In this document: piece after piece, positions 46,430 to 55,594 of the stretch
How positions within the stretch are numbered: the stretch's first letter is position 1
How the letters are laid out: the number at the start of each line of letters is the position of its first letter
Assembly (NCBI RefSeq): GCF_030412785.1
Contig: NZ_CP125296.1
Coordinates: forward strand, 186,001 to 250,000
Direction: 5' to 3'
DNA from: Paraburkholderia sabiae
GTDB taxonomy: Bacteria > Pseudomonadota > Gammaproteobacteria > Burkholderiales > Burkholderiaceae
Length of the DNA: 64,000 bases
Made by a program: the position numbers and the translations under genes
Notes under the pieces: generated by a model
Told to the model about the DNA's origin: nothing
Database searches by the model: none
What the model saw: the letters and a program-made list of their open reading frames with translations, nothing else

Positions 46430-48604
46430 TCATGCGCCGATGAGCGGCTCGAGTTCCTCGGCATCGAAAGGCTTTGAGAAAATCGGCACGCCGGTATGCC
46501 GCGCTCGTTCGAGTTCGTCGGCATAACCGGTCATCAACGCGAGGCGCTGCTCCGGCCGGTGAGTTTGCAGCCACTCCGCGAGGTCGATGCCGCTCATCTT
46601 GCCGGGCATCTGCACGTCGGACAGCACGAGCTTGAATGCCTGGCCTTCCTGCAACGCGATCAGCGCGTCGTCGGCGCTCGGGACGTGCGTGACGTCGTGC
46701 CCCATCAACTGCAGCACGGCGGACAGGCTGGCCGCGACCTCGTCGTTGTCTTCGATCAGCAGGACATGTTGACTCGCCGTTTCCGACGATGCCGCCGGCA
46801 CGTATTCAACGGGCTCCCGTTCGGGCTCGGCGCGCACGGTGGTCCTCGGAAGATAGAGGCGCACTGTCGTGCCGACGCCCGGCTCGCTGGTGAGTTTCAC
46901 CGTGCCGCCGCTCATTTCGCACACGGCGAGAACCTGGACGAGTCCGAGGCCGGGATGCGAGGTGCCGCCTTTGGTCGTGAAGAGCGGTTCGAATGCTTTG
47001 GCCGCGACATCGCGCGTCATGCCTTCGCCATCGTCTGAAACGGACAGCAGCACGTAGTCGCCTGCGGGCACGCCGACCACATGGGACGCGACCGCGATGT
47101 TCTGCGCGCGGATCGCGAACTTGCCTCCGCGATGAATCGCGTCGCGCGCGTTGAGCGCGAGGTTGACGATGGCCAGTTCCAGTTCGGCGGTATCGCTGCG
47201 CACGGGCCAGATGTCCGGCGCGACGTCGATGCTCGCCGCGACGGAATCGCCGACGGTCGCCTGCACGACCTGCATCATGCCGGGAAGAAACTGCGCGAGA
47301 TCGACTTGCGTCAGCTTCAAGGGCTGCTTTCTCGCCGAGCCCATCAGCGTCCGGACGAGTCCTTCGACCGTGCCCGTGGCCCGCTCGATGGCGACGATCT
47401 CGTCGTGAATGGTCTCGTGTTGTTTGGCCTTCGCTATTGCCACATTCGACTTCACGACCATCAGGTAATTGTTGAAGTCGTGCGCGACGCTTGCGACGAG
47501 GTTGCCCAATGCACTCGCGCGCTGCAGATGCCGCGCCGATTCCTCGGCGTCGAGACGTCGGCCTGCTTCGCCGCGCCATCGCTCCCACGCGCGCTCTTCC
47601 GTCGACAACTGCTTCAGCGAAAAGCCGATCAGCAGCCAGATGATGAGGCAGGGCACGCCCGTCAGCGTGCAGATCAACAGGAAATGATGCAACCAGACGG
47701 CGTAAAGCTGTGCGACCTGAAAGCCGACAGCGACGAACAGTCCATAGTTTCCGACGTGGCGGTAAGTCACGACGCGTTTCTGTCCGTCTGCAAATGTCGA
47801 CGACACGAGATGACCCACCGATTCATTGCGCGAAAACGCCTGAGAGAAGAGGTTGGCTTCCTGCGGCGCTGCGCCGGGTGAATCTTCGGGGAAACTCGTC
47901 AGCACCGAACCGTCGGCTCGATAGAGTCCGATGAACGTCGCGGCATGCGCGTCGATGAGTTTCTGATAGAAGCTCGAAAAATAATCGCGGCGCAGCGCGA
48001 CTGAAACGACGCCGATAAAGCGGTCATCGGCGACGCGCGCGTCGGTCACGTTGAAGACGCTCGTTCTGGAGATGCTGGCTTGCATCGGCAGCGACACGTA
48101 GGCCTCGGGCTGAAAGTGCCGCGCGTTGATGAAGTCGTCGCGCCGCTCGATGTTGACAGCAGGGGCCGGAAAAAAGCGGCTGCTTACCAGCAGTTGTCCC
48201 GACTGGCCGAATGTGGAGATCGCGGCGACCTGAGGAAAGCCGCCCGCGATCCGGTTCAACCGCTGATGAAGCGCGGACTCGTCTTGTGCAATCTGCGCGT
48301 CCGTCATGTTGCCGAGCAGCTCTTCGACGCGCGATACGAGTTCGGCGTTCAGATCCATCACTTTGAGCGCCTGTTCTTCGCCGACGCGGCTCATCCGTTC
48401 GCTTGCTTCGACTGCGTCGTTGTAGCGCTGCTTGTAGTTGTAGTAACCGTAACCCGTCAGGCAGCCGATCGGAACGATCACCGTCACGACCAGCATGATG
48501 AACAGCACTCTTCGGGTACGAGCGAAATTACGCGATGGCAACGCGTGTCCCGACTCGGTCGTGTAGAGGGAATGTACGCTACGGGGTTGGATAGGCTCAC
48601 TCAT
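46430..48604 (-). CDS. Hybrid sensor histidine kinase with C-terminal receiver (724 aa)
   Basis: Membrane sensor: first helix at about residues 33-53, a periplasmic Cache-type sensing region to about 300, second helix 303-328, then HisKA with SVAHDFNN and H375, HATPase (LSVSDDGEGM, GLGLVQVLAV), and a receiver with LLIEDNDEV and phospho-acceptor D663 in LSDVQMPG. The start at 48604 is preferred over eight further codons. It lies in divergent orientation to an MFS gene. No response regulator with an output domain adjoins it, so its target is unknown. Confidence 0.92.
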   Translation of the reverse strand: MSEPIQPRSVHSLYTTESGHALPSRNFARTRRVLFIMLVVTVIVPIGCLTGYGYYNYKQRYNDAVEASERMSRVGEEQALKVMDLNAELVSRVEELLGNMTDAQIAQDESALHQRLNRIAGGFPQVAAISTFGQSGQLLVSSRFFPAPAVNIERRDDFINARHFQPEAYVSLPMQASISRTSVFNVTDARVADDRFIGVVSVALRRDYFSSFYQKLIDAHAATFIGLYRADGSVLTSFPEDSPGAAPQEANLFSQAFSRNESVGHLVSSTFADGQKRVVTYRHVGNYGLFVAVGFQVAQLYAVWLHHFLLICTLTGVPCLIIWLLIGFSLKQLSTEERAWERWRGEAGRRLDAEESARHLQRASALGNLVASVAHDFNNYLMVVKSNVAIAKAKQHETIHDEIVAIERATGTVEGLVRTLMGSARKQPLKLTQVDLAQFLPGMMQVVQATVGDSVAASIDVAPDIWPVRSDTAELELAIVNLALNARDAIHRGGKFAIRAQNIAVASHVVGVPAGDYVLLSVSDDGEGMTRDVAAKAFEPLFTTKGGTSHPGLGLVQVLAVCEMSGGTVKLTSEPGVGTTVRLYLPRTTVRAEPEREPVEYVPAASSETASQHVLLIEDNDEVAASLSAVLQLMGHDVTHVPSADDALIALQEGQAFKLVLSDVQMPGKMSGIDLAEWLQTHRPEQRLALMTGYADELERARHTGVPIFSKPFDAEELEPLIGA

Positions 48605-48783
48605 GGTCGGGCAAGGCGCGTAGGACAAGCGTTATGCGGATGGCATGGATATCGAAGTCACCACACTTGAAGAGAGCACATTCCATACCGCTTTTGTCCT
48701 GTTGCATGCGACGGGCATAGGCGTTGCTAGGTGCAATCCGCGCGCAGCACGAGGCATTCATCATCCCGACGACAGGAGTCGCC

Positions 48784-48843
48784 ATGCATTGGATCGATCC
48801 ACGCTATTTGCCGGAAACGCGCGGCGATGCCAGCGACATCTGA
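48784..48843 (+). CDS. Short upstream peptide overlapping the MFS start (19 aa)
   Basis: An ATG at 48784 with AGGAG six bases before it opens a 19-codon frame, MHWIDPRYLPETRGDASDI, ending TGA at 48841-48843. The MFS frame starts at 48827 inside it in another frame. It could be a leader that couples translation to the MFS gene, or the remains of a larger gene. The Shine-Dalgarno is better than the one of the MFS gene. Low support beyond that. Confidence 0.4.
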   Translation: MHWIDPRYLPETRGDASDI

Positions 48844-50083
48844 ATCGAAAGCCCGCAGTCGGCGCAGCCTGCGCAGTCTCGATGGTCTGAACTTCCTGAT
48901 GGCCGACGTGCGCGACGGCCTTGGGCCGTTCCTCTCCGTATTCCTGAAGAGCAGTCAGCACTGGGATTCGGGCAGCATCGGCATCGTGATGGCGGCAAGC
49001 GGGCTGGCCGCCGCGGTGTTCCAGATTCCAGCCGGCATGCTCGTCGATTCCGTGCGCGCGAAGCGTCTGCTGGTCGCGCTATCGGGTCTGTTCGTCGCTG
49101 CCGCGTGCGTGCTGATCGCCTGGTTTCCGCGACTGCCCGCCGTGCTCGGTGCGCAAATTGTGCTCGGCGCGGCGGCGGCGATCATTCCGCCGTCGCTCGC
49201 GGCGATCAGTCTCGGCATCGTCGGACATCGGCGGCTGCCGGCGCGGATCGCGCGCAACGAGAGCTTCAATCACGCGGGCAACTTCACGGCAGCAGTGCTG
49301 GCGGGCGGACTCGGGCAGTTCGTCGGCGTGTATTGGCTCTTCTATCTCGTGTGCGGTTTTGCAGTGGCGAGCGCGCTCGTCGTGCTGCTGATCGATCCGC
49401 GTGCCGTCGATCACGAACTCGCACGCGGCGGCGAAACGCTGCGCACTGACGGCGGCGCGCATCGTCCTGTGCCGCTCGCGGACCTCTGGCGCGACCGCCG
49501 CTTGCGCGTTTTCCTGCTGACAGTGGTGCTGTTTCACTTCGGCAATGCGGCGATGTTGCCGCTTGCCGGGCAGTTGATTGCGCAGACGCATCCCGGCATG
49601 GACGTGATCGCGCTGAGCGCTTGCGTGATCGCCGCGCAACTCGTGATGATCGCCGTCGCGACGTTAGTCGGACGCGCGATGAAATCGGGCGTCGGCAGGA
49701 AGACGATTTTTCTTGTCGCGCTCGCGATCCTGCCCGTGCGCGGCCTGTTGTTCTGCCTGACGACGAACCCGTATGCGATCGTCGGAATTCAGCTGCTCGA
49801 CGGTGTCGCGGCGGGCATCTTCGGCGTGGTGGCCGTCGTCATCACGTCCGATCTGATGCGCGGCACGGGACGCTTCAATGTCGCGCAAGGGTTGATGGCG
49901 CTTTGCGTGGGCATCGGCGCGGCGTTGAGCAACGTGATGGGCGGACTTGTCGCCGCCCGATTCGGTTTTGTCGCGGCGTACCTGAGCCTATCGGCCGTCG
50001 CGGTGCTGGCCTTTGCGCTGTTCGCGTGCTGCATGTCCGAGACGGGGCGCGAAGACACGCGGACGGGGGATGCGCTCGCCTAA
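48827..50083 (+). CDS. MFS transporter (418 aa)
   Basis: Twelve-helix major facilitator. The first loop contains FQIPAGMLVDSVRAKRLL, the family motif between helices 2 and 3, and helix-rich segments follow through to the end. It resembles drug or metabolite efflux members of the family rather than the ACS group. I start at the ATG at 48827; about 32 codons upstream are open but not hydrophobic. Divergent from the hybrid kinase; it may be regulated by it. Confidence 0.88.
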   Translation: MPATSESKARSRRSLRSLDGLNFLMADVRDGLGPFLSVFLKSSQHWDSGSIGIVMAASGLAAAVFQIPAGMLVDSVRAKRLLVALSGLFVAAACVLIAWFPRLPAVLGAQIVLGAAAAIIPPSLAAISLGIVGHRRLPARIARNESFNHAGNFTAAVLAGGLGQFVGVYWLFYLVCGFAVASALVVLLIDPRAVDHELARGGETLRTDGGAHRPVPLADLWRDRRLRVFLLTVVLFHFGNAAMLPLAGQLIAQTHPGMDVIALSACVIAAQLVMIAVATLVGRAMKSGVGRKTIFLVALAILPVRGLLFCLTTNPYAIVGIQLLDGVAAGIFGVVAVVITSDLMRGTGRFNVAQGLMALCVGIGAALSNVMGGLVAARFGFVAAYLSLSAVAVLAFALFACCMSETGREDTRTGDALA

Positions 50084-50151
50084 GGGCACGTTCCGCGCAG
50101 CGACGCTCCAGCAATTGATGAGCAATGCGAAGTGTCGGGCTGCGTTGTCCC

Positions 50152-50439
50152 TCAGTGCATCCTGGCGATCGTGCCGCTCGGCGCGAGGGCTTTGGCTGCG
50201 AGGATGCCGCGAATCGTCGCGAGCGCCTGCTCGCCCGTCGCGGTCGGTGCCGGACGGCTGACGGAGGCCAGAAACTCGGGTGGCCGTACCCCGATCTGCC
50301 GGCAAACCGACGACAGAAACGGCTTGCCGCCGACGCACCGTTTGACGGCGGCAGCGATGGCCGCGTCGCCGACGTGCTTGCGAAGCCATTCCAGCGTCCG
50401 ACGATCCTTCTCGTTGTACACCCTGACCAGATGCTCCAT
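50152..50439 (-). CDS. Unrecognised small protein behind two LexA boxes (95 aa)
   Basis: A 95-residue basic protein beginning MEHLVRVYNEKDRRTLEWLRKHVGD and including FLSSVCRQIGVRPPEF, which has the outline of a short helix-turn-helix. I know no family for it. No signal peptide or membrane helix is visible. The start at 50439 has GGAGG four bases upstream. Its promoter region carries two near-consensus SOS boxes (50451-50488) and a good -35/-10 pair, with the -10 inside one box, so it should be tightly repressed by LexA and switched on by DNA damage. Confidence 0.75.
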   Translation of the reverse strand: MEHLVRVYNEKDRRTLEWLRKHVGDAAIAAAVKRCVGGKPFLSSVCRQIGVRPPEFLASVSRPAPTATGEQALATIRGILAAKALAPSGTIARMH

Positions 50440-50450
50440 GATGCCTCCGA

Positions 50451-50488
50451 TACTGTATGCAAACACAGTACTGTGAATATATACAGTA
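50451..50488 (-). promoter_or_regulatory. Two overlapping LexA (SOS) boxes
   Basis: TACTGTATGCAAACACAGTA (50451-50470) and TACTGTGAATATATACAGTA (50469-50488) both fit the CTGT-N8-ACAG LexA consensus with TA flanks and share two bases. The second differs from the E. coli ideal TACTGT-(AT)4-ACAGTA by very little. They sit 12 to 49 bases before the start of the small gene on the minus strand. Confidence 0.9.
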
Positions 50489-50504
50489 ATTTGAGATAGA
50501 GCAA
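50476..50504 (-). promoter_or_regulatory. Sigma-70-type promoter of the SOS gene
   Basis: On the minus strand TTGCTC (50499-50504) and TATATT (50476-50481) are separated by 17 bases, a good -35/-10 pair. The -10 lies within the upstream LexA box, so LexA binding would block it directly. Confidence 0.65.
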
Positions 50505-50666
50505 GGACCAGGCGCAATCCGCCGCTTTGCCGCGCCAGCAAAGGCGCAGAGGCATATGGCATCGGGACGCCGCAGGTGTCGCGAGCGCCTGACAATCTGA
50601 CGCGCATATCCAACAACCGTCCGACTGCAACTTTACAAATGTAAAAAGGCACGCCAAAATGCGATC

Positions 50667-50685
50667 GCTAATAACAATCATTCGC
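50667..50685 (+). promoter_or_regulatory. Fur-box-like site before the siderophore receptor
   Basis: The 19 bases GCTAATAACAATCATTCGC agree with the Fur consensus GATAATGATAATCATTATC at 14 positions. It lies 26 bases before the receptor start, as expected for iron repression. Confidence 0.6.
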
Positions 50686-50710
50686 ATTTATAAAGTTGGG
50701 CAAGAGGACA

Positions 50711-52900
50711 ATGAAAACGACCAGGAACCACTCGACCGCGCTACGGCCTCTTACGATGGCCGTCCTTCTCGCATTCGCCGCCAACCACGCCGGGGCGCAG
50801 TCCACGGAATCGCAACCCGCCACCACGACCGCCGACGGCCAGAAACAGGCCACGCTGCCGGCCGTCAACGTCACCGCGCAAAACGATGCCGATCAGCCAT
50901 ACGGCCCGACGCATGGCTATGTCGCGGAATGGAACTCGAGCGCGACGAAGTCCGGCACGCCGATTCTCGAGACGCCGCAGTCCGTGTCCGTGATCACACG
51001 CGATCAGATCGAACAGCAGAACGCGCAGAACCTGAACGCCGTCGTGCGCTACACGTCGGGCGTGACGCCCGAAACGCGCGGCAGCATCGCGACGCGTTAC
51101 GACCAGCTCAAAGTGCGCGGCTTCGACGCCGACACGTACTGGAACGGTCTGAAGCTGATCAGCAACGGCTGGTACGCGGTTCCGCAGCTCGATCCGTACA
51201 TGATGGAGCGCGTCGAGGTCGTGAAGGGCCCGGTTTCCGTGCTGTACGGACAGGCGGCGGCGGGCGGTCTGCTCGACATGGAAAGCAAGATGCCGACGGT
51301 CGTGCCGCTGCATGAAGTCGGCGTCGAGTTCGGCAACTACGGCCACGTGCAAGGCAAGTTCGATTTGTCCGGTCCGATTGCCGGCGACGACCGCTATCTG
51401 TTCCGCGTGACGGGCATCGCGCGCAAGGAAGATGGTCAGGTCAACATGACGAAGAACGAGCGCATCGCGTTTGCGCCGTCGTTCACGTGGCGGCCGGACA
51501 ACAAGACGTCGCTGACGCTGTTCGGTCTCTATCAGCACGATCCGCGCAGCACGTCGTACGGCAGCGTGCCGCCGCAAGGCACGGTGCTGTTCAATCCGAA
51601 CGGCAAGCTGCCGAGCAACTTCTACGACGGCGATCCGAACTTCGAGAGCTTCAATCGCGTGCAGGAGTCGATCGGCTACAAGTTCGAGCGTCGGTTGACG
51701 AACACATGGTCGTTCCGTTCGAACGCGCGCTTCCTGCACCTCGCGCAGGACTACAAGAGCGTCTACGCGTCCTCTCTCGAAGACGATCTGCGCACGCTCG
51801 ATCGCGGCACGGCGGCATCGGCGGATAACCTGAACACGTTTGCAATCGACAACCAGGTCGAAGGCAACTTCTCGACGGGCCCGATCGACCATACGCTGCT
51901 CGTCGGTTTCGATTACCAGCATTACGCGAGCAACTTCGATGCGGGCTTCGGTGCGGGGCCGTCGATCGACATGTTCGCGCCCGTCTACTATCAGACGGTC
52001 ACGCCGCCCGATCGCTACCACCAGATTCTGAGCGGCACGCAATACGGCGTCTATGCGCAGGATCAGGCGCGCCTCGGCAACGCGATCCTGACGCTCGGCG
52101 GACGCGAAGACTGGGCCAGCAGCAAGACGAACAACACGACGTTCAACACGGCGTCGAGCCAGTTCGATCGCGCGTTCACGGGTCGCGCAGGCTTCACGTA
52201 CGTGTTCAGCAACGGCATTGCACCGTACGTCAGCTACACGGAATCGTTCACGCCGCAGGCAGGCACCGACATCAACGGCAAGACGTTCGATCCCGAGCGC
52301 GGTCATCAGTATGAAGTCGGTGTCAAGTTCCAGCCGAAGGGTTACAACGCGCTGTTCACGGCGGCGCTGTTCAGCCTGACGCGCGAGAACCTGCTGACCA
52401 CGAATGCCGACAATCCGAACTTCCAGTCGCAGGCGGGCGAAGCGCGTTCGCGCGGCGTCGAACTCGAAGCGAAGATGAGCCTCACGGATTCGCTGAACGT
52501 GACGGCCAGCTACACGTACCTGAACACCGTCTACACGAAGGACAACAGCGGCCTGGAAGGCAAGCATCTCGCCGGCATTCCGCAGAATCAGGCTTCGCTG
52601 TGGGCGTATTACACGATCGATCGCGGGCCGCTCGCCGGGCTGTCGATGGGCGCGGGCGGACGTTACACGGGCACGACGTACAGCACCGACAACGACTTCA
52701 AGGTGCAGAGCTTCTTCCTCGTCGATGCCACGCTACGCTACGACCTCGGCCGCGCCGCGTCGCAGCTGAAGGGTGCCGAGGTCTATGTGAACGCGCAGAA
52801 CCTGTTCAACAAGGAATATGTCGCGTCGTGCTACTACGGCAGCTGGTGTGCGTTCGGCTATGGACGCCAGGTGTTCGCGGGCATGAACTACCACTGGTAA
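50711..52900 (+). CDS. TonB-dependent siderophore receptor (729 aa)
   Basis: Outer-membrane gated channel for ferric siderophores. A signal peptide ends near HAGAQ; the plug domain shows ETPQSVSVITRDQIEQQNAQ, then RGFDADTYWNGL and VEVVKGPVSVLYGQAAAGGLLDM; a 22-stranded barrel follows and ends YGRQVFAGMNYHW with a terminal aromatic residue. The NLNAVVRYTSGVTPE pattern matches the FpvA/FhuE siderophore group. AGAGGAC precedes the ATG at 50711. The Fur-like site upstream fits iron control. No TonB, ABC or synthesis genes adjoin it. Confidence 0.94.
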   Translation: MKTTRNHSTALRPLTMAVLLAFAANHAGAQSTESQPATTTADGQKQATLPAVNVTAQNDADQPYGPTHGYVAEWNSSATKSGTPILETPQSVSVITRDQIEQQNAQNLNAVVRYTSGVTPETRGSIATRYDQLKVRGFDADTYWNGLKLISNGWYAVPQLDPYMMERVEVVKGPVSVLYGQAAAGGLLDMESKMPTVVPLHEVGVEFGNYGHVQGKFDLSGPIAGDDRYLFRVTGIARKEDGQVNMTKNERIAFAPSFTWRPDNKTSLTLFGLYQHDPRSTSYGSVPPQGTVLFNPNGKLPSNFYDGDPNFESFNRVQESIGYKFERRLTNTWSFRSNARFLHLAQDYKSVYASSLEDDLRTLDRGTAASADNLNTFAIDNQVEGNFSTGPIDHTLLVGFDYQHYASNFDAGFGAGPSIDMFAPVYYQTVTPPDRYHQILSGTQYGVYAQDQARLGNAILTLGGREDWASSKTNNTTFNTASSQFDRAFTGRAGFTYVFSNGIAPYVSYTESFTPQAGTDINGKTFDPERGHQYEVGVKFQPKGYNALFTAALFSLTRENLLTTNADNPNFQSQAGEARSRGVELEAKMSLTDSLNVTASYTYLNTVYTKDNSGLEGKHLAGIPQNQASLWAYYTIDRGPLAGLSMGAGGRYTGTTYSTDNDFKVQSFFLVDATLRYDLGRAASQLKGAEVYVNAQNLFNKEYVASCYYGSWCAFGYGRQVFAGMNYHW

Positions 52901-52915
52901 GCACTGCACTGAACT

Positions 52916-52945
52916 GCAGGTTGAAGGCGCGCGCCTTCGACCTGC
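52916..52945. terminator. Hairpin between siderophore receptor and aldo/keto reductase
   Basis: GCAGGTTGAAGGCGC (52916-52930) and GCGCCTTCGACCTGC (52931-52945) are near-perfect complements, forming a long stem in the 64-base gap between two convergent genes. No T-tract is visible. It probably ends transcription in both directions. Confidence 0.6.
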
Positions 52946-52964
52946 GAGATCTGAGCGCCGCCGC

Positions 52965-53960
52965 TTACTGGAATCCCACGACGTCGTGCGGCACGTACGG
53001 CGCTTCGAGCGAAGCGACTTCATCTGACGTCAGCTTGATATCGAGTGCCGCAATCGCATCGCTCAGATGCTGCGGCTTCGACGCGCCGATAATCGGCGCG
53101 CTCACTTCCGCCTTGCCGATCACCCACGCCAACGCCACCTGCGCACGCGGAACGCCGCGCGCCGCCGCGATCTTCGCCACCGCTTCTATCACGCGACGAT
53201 CGGCGTCCGCCGTCTTGTCGTACAGGCTGTTGCCGAATGAATCGGTTTGCTGGCGTTCGGTTGTTTCGTCCCAGTCGCGCGTCAACCGGCCGCGCGCGAG
53301 CGGGCTCCACGGAATCACGCCGATCCCTTCGTCTGCGCAGAGCGGAAGCATCTCGCGCTCTTCCTCGCGATACAGCAGATTCAGGTGATTCTGCATCGTG
53401 ACGAAACGCGTCCAGCCGTTTCGTTCGGCGACATGCAGCGCCTTCGCGAACTGCCACGCGAACATCGACGACGCGCCGATATACCGCGCCTTGCCCGCTT
53501 TCACGACGTCATGCAGCGCTTCGAGCGTCTCTTCGATGGGCGTCGCATAGTCCCAGCGATGGATCTGATACAGATCCACGTAGTCGGTGCCGAGGCGCGC
53601 GAGGCTCGCATCGATCGACTGGAAAATCGCCTTGCGCGAGAGGCCCGAGCCGTTCGGCTTCTTCGGGTCCGCGCGATTGCCCATCGGAAAGAAGACCTTG
53701 GTGGCGAGCACGATGTCGTCGCGCTTTGCGAATTCCTTCAGCGCGCGGCCGACGATTTCTTCTGACGTGCCGTCGGAGTATGTGTTTGCCGTATCGAAGA
53801 AATTGATCCCGGCTTCCACCGCCTGACGGATCAACGGGCGGCTTGCATCCTCGTTCAGCGTCCACGGATGCGGGCCGCGCTCGGGCACGCCGTATGTCAT
53901 GCAGCCCAGGCAGAGCGGGGAGATATCGAGTCCGGTGCGGCCCAGCTTCACATAGTCCAT
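52965..53960 (-). CDS. Aldo/keto reductase (331 aa)
   Basis: NADPH-dependent TIM-barrel oxidoreductase of the AKR superfamily, similar to the YajO/Tas-like group. The tetrad is visible: D and Y in FFDTANTYSDG, K in ATKVFF and H in YQIHRWD. The C-terminal KPQHLSDAIAAL and GASKPQ region binds the cofactor phosphate. GGAGGATGAG precedes the start at 53960; 13 further codons are possible. It is transcribed alone; substrate unknown. Confidence 0.92.
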   Translation of the reverse strand: MDYVKLGRTGLDISPLCLGCMTYGVPERGPHPWTLNEDASRPLIRQAVEAGINFFDTANTYSDGTSEEIVGRALKEFAKRDDIVLATKVFFPMGNRADPKKPNGSGLSRKAIFQSIDASLARLGTDYVDLYQIHRWDYATPIEETLEALHDVVKAGKARYIGASSMFAWQFAKALHVAERNGWTRFVTMQNHLNLLYREEEREMLPLCADEGIGVIPWSPLARGRLTRDWDETTERQQTDSFGNSLYDKTADADRRVIEAVAKIAAARGVPRAQVALAWVIGKAEVSAPIIGASKPQHLSDAIAALDIKLTSDEVASLEAPYVPHDVVGFQ

Positions 53961-54088
53961 CTCATCCTCCGTGGAATTCGGCATTCGATTATGTCGCAAT
54001 TGCCCGACGTACGCGCGGACGCGGCCAGTCGCAGTGGCACGCGCGATGCTGCCCGTCAGTCACACGTCAACTCACAAGAGGCCATGCG

Positions 54089-54334
54089 ATGGACACGCTC
54101 TGGACACGCCCAACCGATACGCAGGTGCAGGTGGACAACAAGCTGTACGGTTTCCGTTCACGCGACCATGCCGACAGATTCGTGCAATGTCTGCGCGAAA
54201 AAAATGCGAGCCAGTGCGTGGCGGAATGTGTTCCCGACAGCACGACCGACGCCTACCCGCAAGGCACGCCGAACGAATCGGGTGCCGGGATCACGATCGG
54301 ACCGCCGCCGGGCGCGCTCGATTCGGAAGAGTGA
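54089..54334 (+). CDS. Conserved-type small hypothetical protein (81 aa)
   Basis: Small soluble protein starting MDTLWTRPTDTQVQVDNKLYGFRSRDHADRF, with two cysteine-containing turns (FVQCLREKNASQCVAECV) and a proline/glycine-rich tail (GITIGPPPGALDSEE). It has no transmembrane segment and no known motif. AGAGG lies about six bases before the start. The composition and a clean stop just before the MscS gene end support it as a real gene. Confidence 0.6.
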   Translation: MDTLWTRPTDTQVQVDNKLYGFRSRDHADRFVQCLREKNASQCVAECVPDSTTDAYPQGTPNESGAGITIGPPPGALDSEE

Positions 54335-54346
54335 ACCGTCGCGCAA

Positions 54347-55594
54347 TCAGTGCGTGTTCAGCGCACGCGCACGGCCGCGATACATGCCGTCGGTTGCGGC
54401 GGGCGTGTGCCGCTCCTCGTGTCCGTTGCCGCGAATCGGGTTGCCGCGCCGGGTTCCGGAAGGACGCACGGCGACGGGATCGGCGGGCGTATCGGCGGCC
54501 GTACTCGATGCGGCCGGTTCGCCATGACGGGCAGCACTCGACATGGTCGGCAGCGCTTCGCCGCCATCCAGTTCGGCCGTCACTTCAGCGCGTGCATGCG
54601 GCAGATACTGCGGACAGTGCTGCTGCACGAACGCGAGCAGCCCTTCGCGCACGCGGCAGCGCAAGTCCCAGTTGAGCCCCGAATCCGCCGAACTGACGAG
54701 CACGCGCAGCTGCAACGCGCGCTCGGTCGCGTCCGTCATTTGCAGCACCTGCACGCTGCCGTCCCATTCCGGCGCGTCATTCAGCAGCCGCCCGAGTTCT
54801 TCGCGCAGCGGCGCAAGCGGCGTGCGGTAATCGACGTAGAGAAACACCGTGCCGATGATCTGCGAACTGCTGCGCGTCCAGTTCGTGAACGGATGCTCGA
54901 TGAACCACTGGAGCGGCACGACCAGCCGCCGCATATCCCACAGACGCACCGACACATACGTGCCCGTGATTTCTTCAATGCGGCCCCATTCATCCTGAAT
55001 CACGACAACGTCATCGAGACGGATCGGCTGCGCGAGCGCGATCTGCAATCCGGCGATCAGATTGCCGAGCACAGGGCGCGCGGCAATACCTGCGACCAGT
55101 CCCGCGACTCCCGCCGACGCAAGCAGGCTCGCACCGATCTGCCGCACTGACGGGAACATCATCAGCGCGCCGCCGAAACCAAGAATGATGATCACCACCA
55201 TCACCGAGCGCGCGAGCACGCGCGCCTGCGTGTGGATGCGGCGCGCATGCAGATTGTCTTCGGCGTCGAGGGGATGCGCCCGGATGATCGCTTCGCCGAT
55301 CGAGCCCGCGAGGCGCAGCGACAGCCATGTAATCGCGGCGATCAGGACGAACGCCCAGGCGTCGCGCAGAGGGCCGATGAAGCGGAGCGTGTCGGGCGCC
55401 TGCCAGAACACGAATCCGAGCGTCAGCAGCATCAGCAGCACCCGCGTGGGCATATCGATGCTATGAAGCACGATGGTCGTGAACGGATAGGGCCGCGCAA
55501 TACGCATGACGATGCGCGCCCCGACGCGTTGAATGACGAGCCCGATTGTCATCGCAACCAATGACACAACGATGCCGCCGAGCCACGAATGCAT
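54347..55594 (-). CDS. Mechanosensitive ion channel family protein, MscS-like (415 aa)
   Basis: Several N-terminal membrane helices, then the MscS pore-lining helix rich in Gly/Ala (LLASAGVAGLVAGIAARPVLGNLIAGLQIALAQPIRLDDVVVIQDEWGRIEEITGTYVSVR). The cytoplasmic beta and alpha/beta domains follow, and the last 75 residues are a disordered Ala/Pro tail. I start at the ATG at 55594 with GGAA seven bases upstream; a TTG at 55639 with GAGGA is an alternative. A longer frame to 56002 overlaps the divergent glycine-rich gene and is not likely. Protects against osmotic downshock. Confidence 0.9.
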   Translation of the reverse strand: MHSWLGGIVVSLVAMTIGLVIQRVGARIVMRIARPYPFTTIVLHSIDMPTRVLLMLLTLGFVFWQAPDTLRFIGPLRDAWAFVLIAAITWLSLRLAGSIGEAIIRAHPLDAEDNLHARRIHTQARVLARSVMVVIIILGFGGALMMFPSVRQIGASLLASAGVAGLVAGIAARPVLGNLIAGLQIALAQPIRLDDVVVIQDEWGRIEEITGTYVSVRLWDMRRLVVPLQWFIEHPFTNWTRSSSQIIGTVFLYVDYRTPLAPLREELGRLLNDAPEWDGSVQVLQMTDATERALQLRVLVSSADSGLNWDLRCRVREGLLAFVQQHCPQYLPHARAEVTAELDGGEALPTMSSAARHGEPAASSTAADTPADPVAVRPSGTRRGNPIRGNGHEERHTPAATDGMYRGRARALNTH

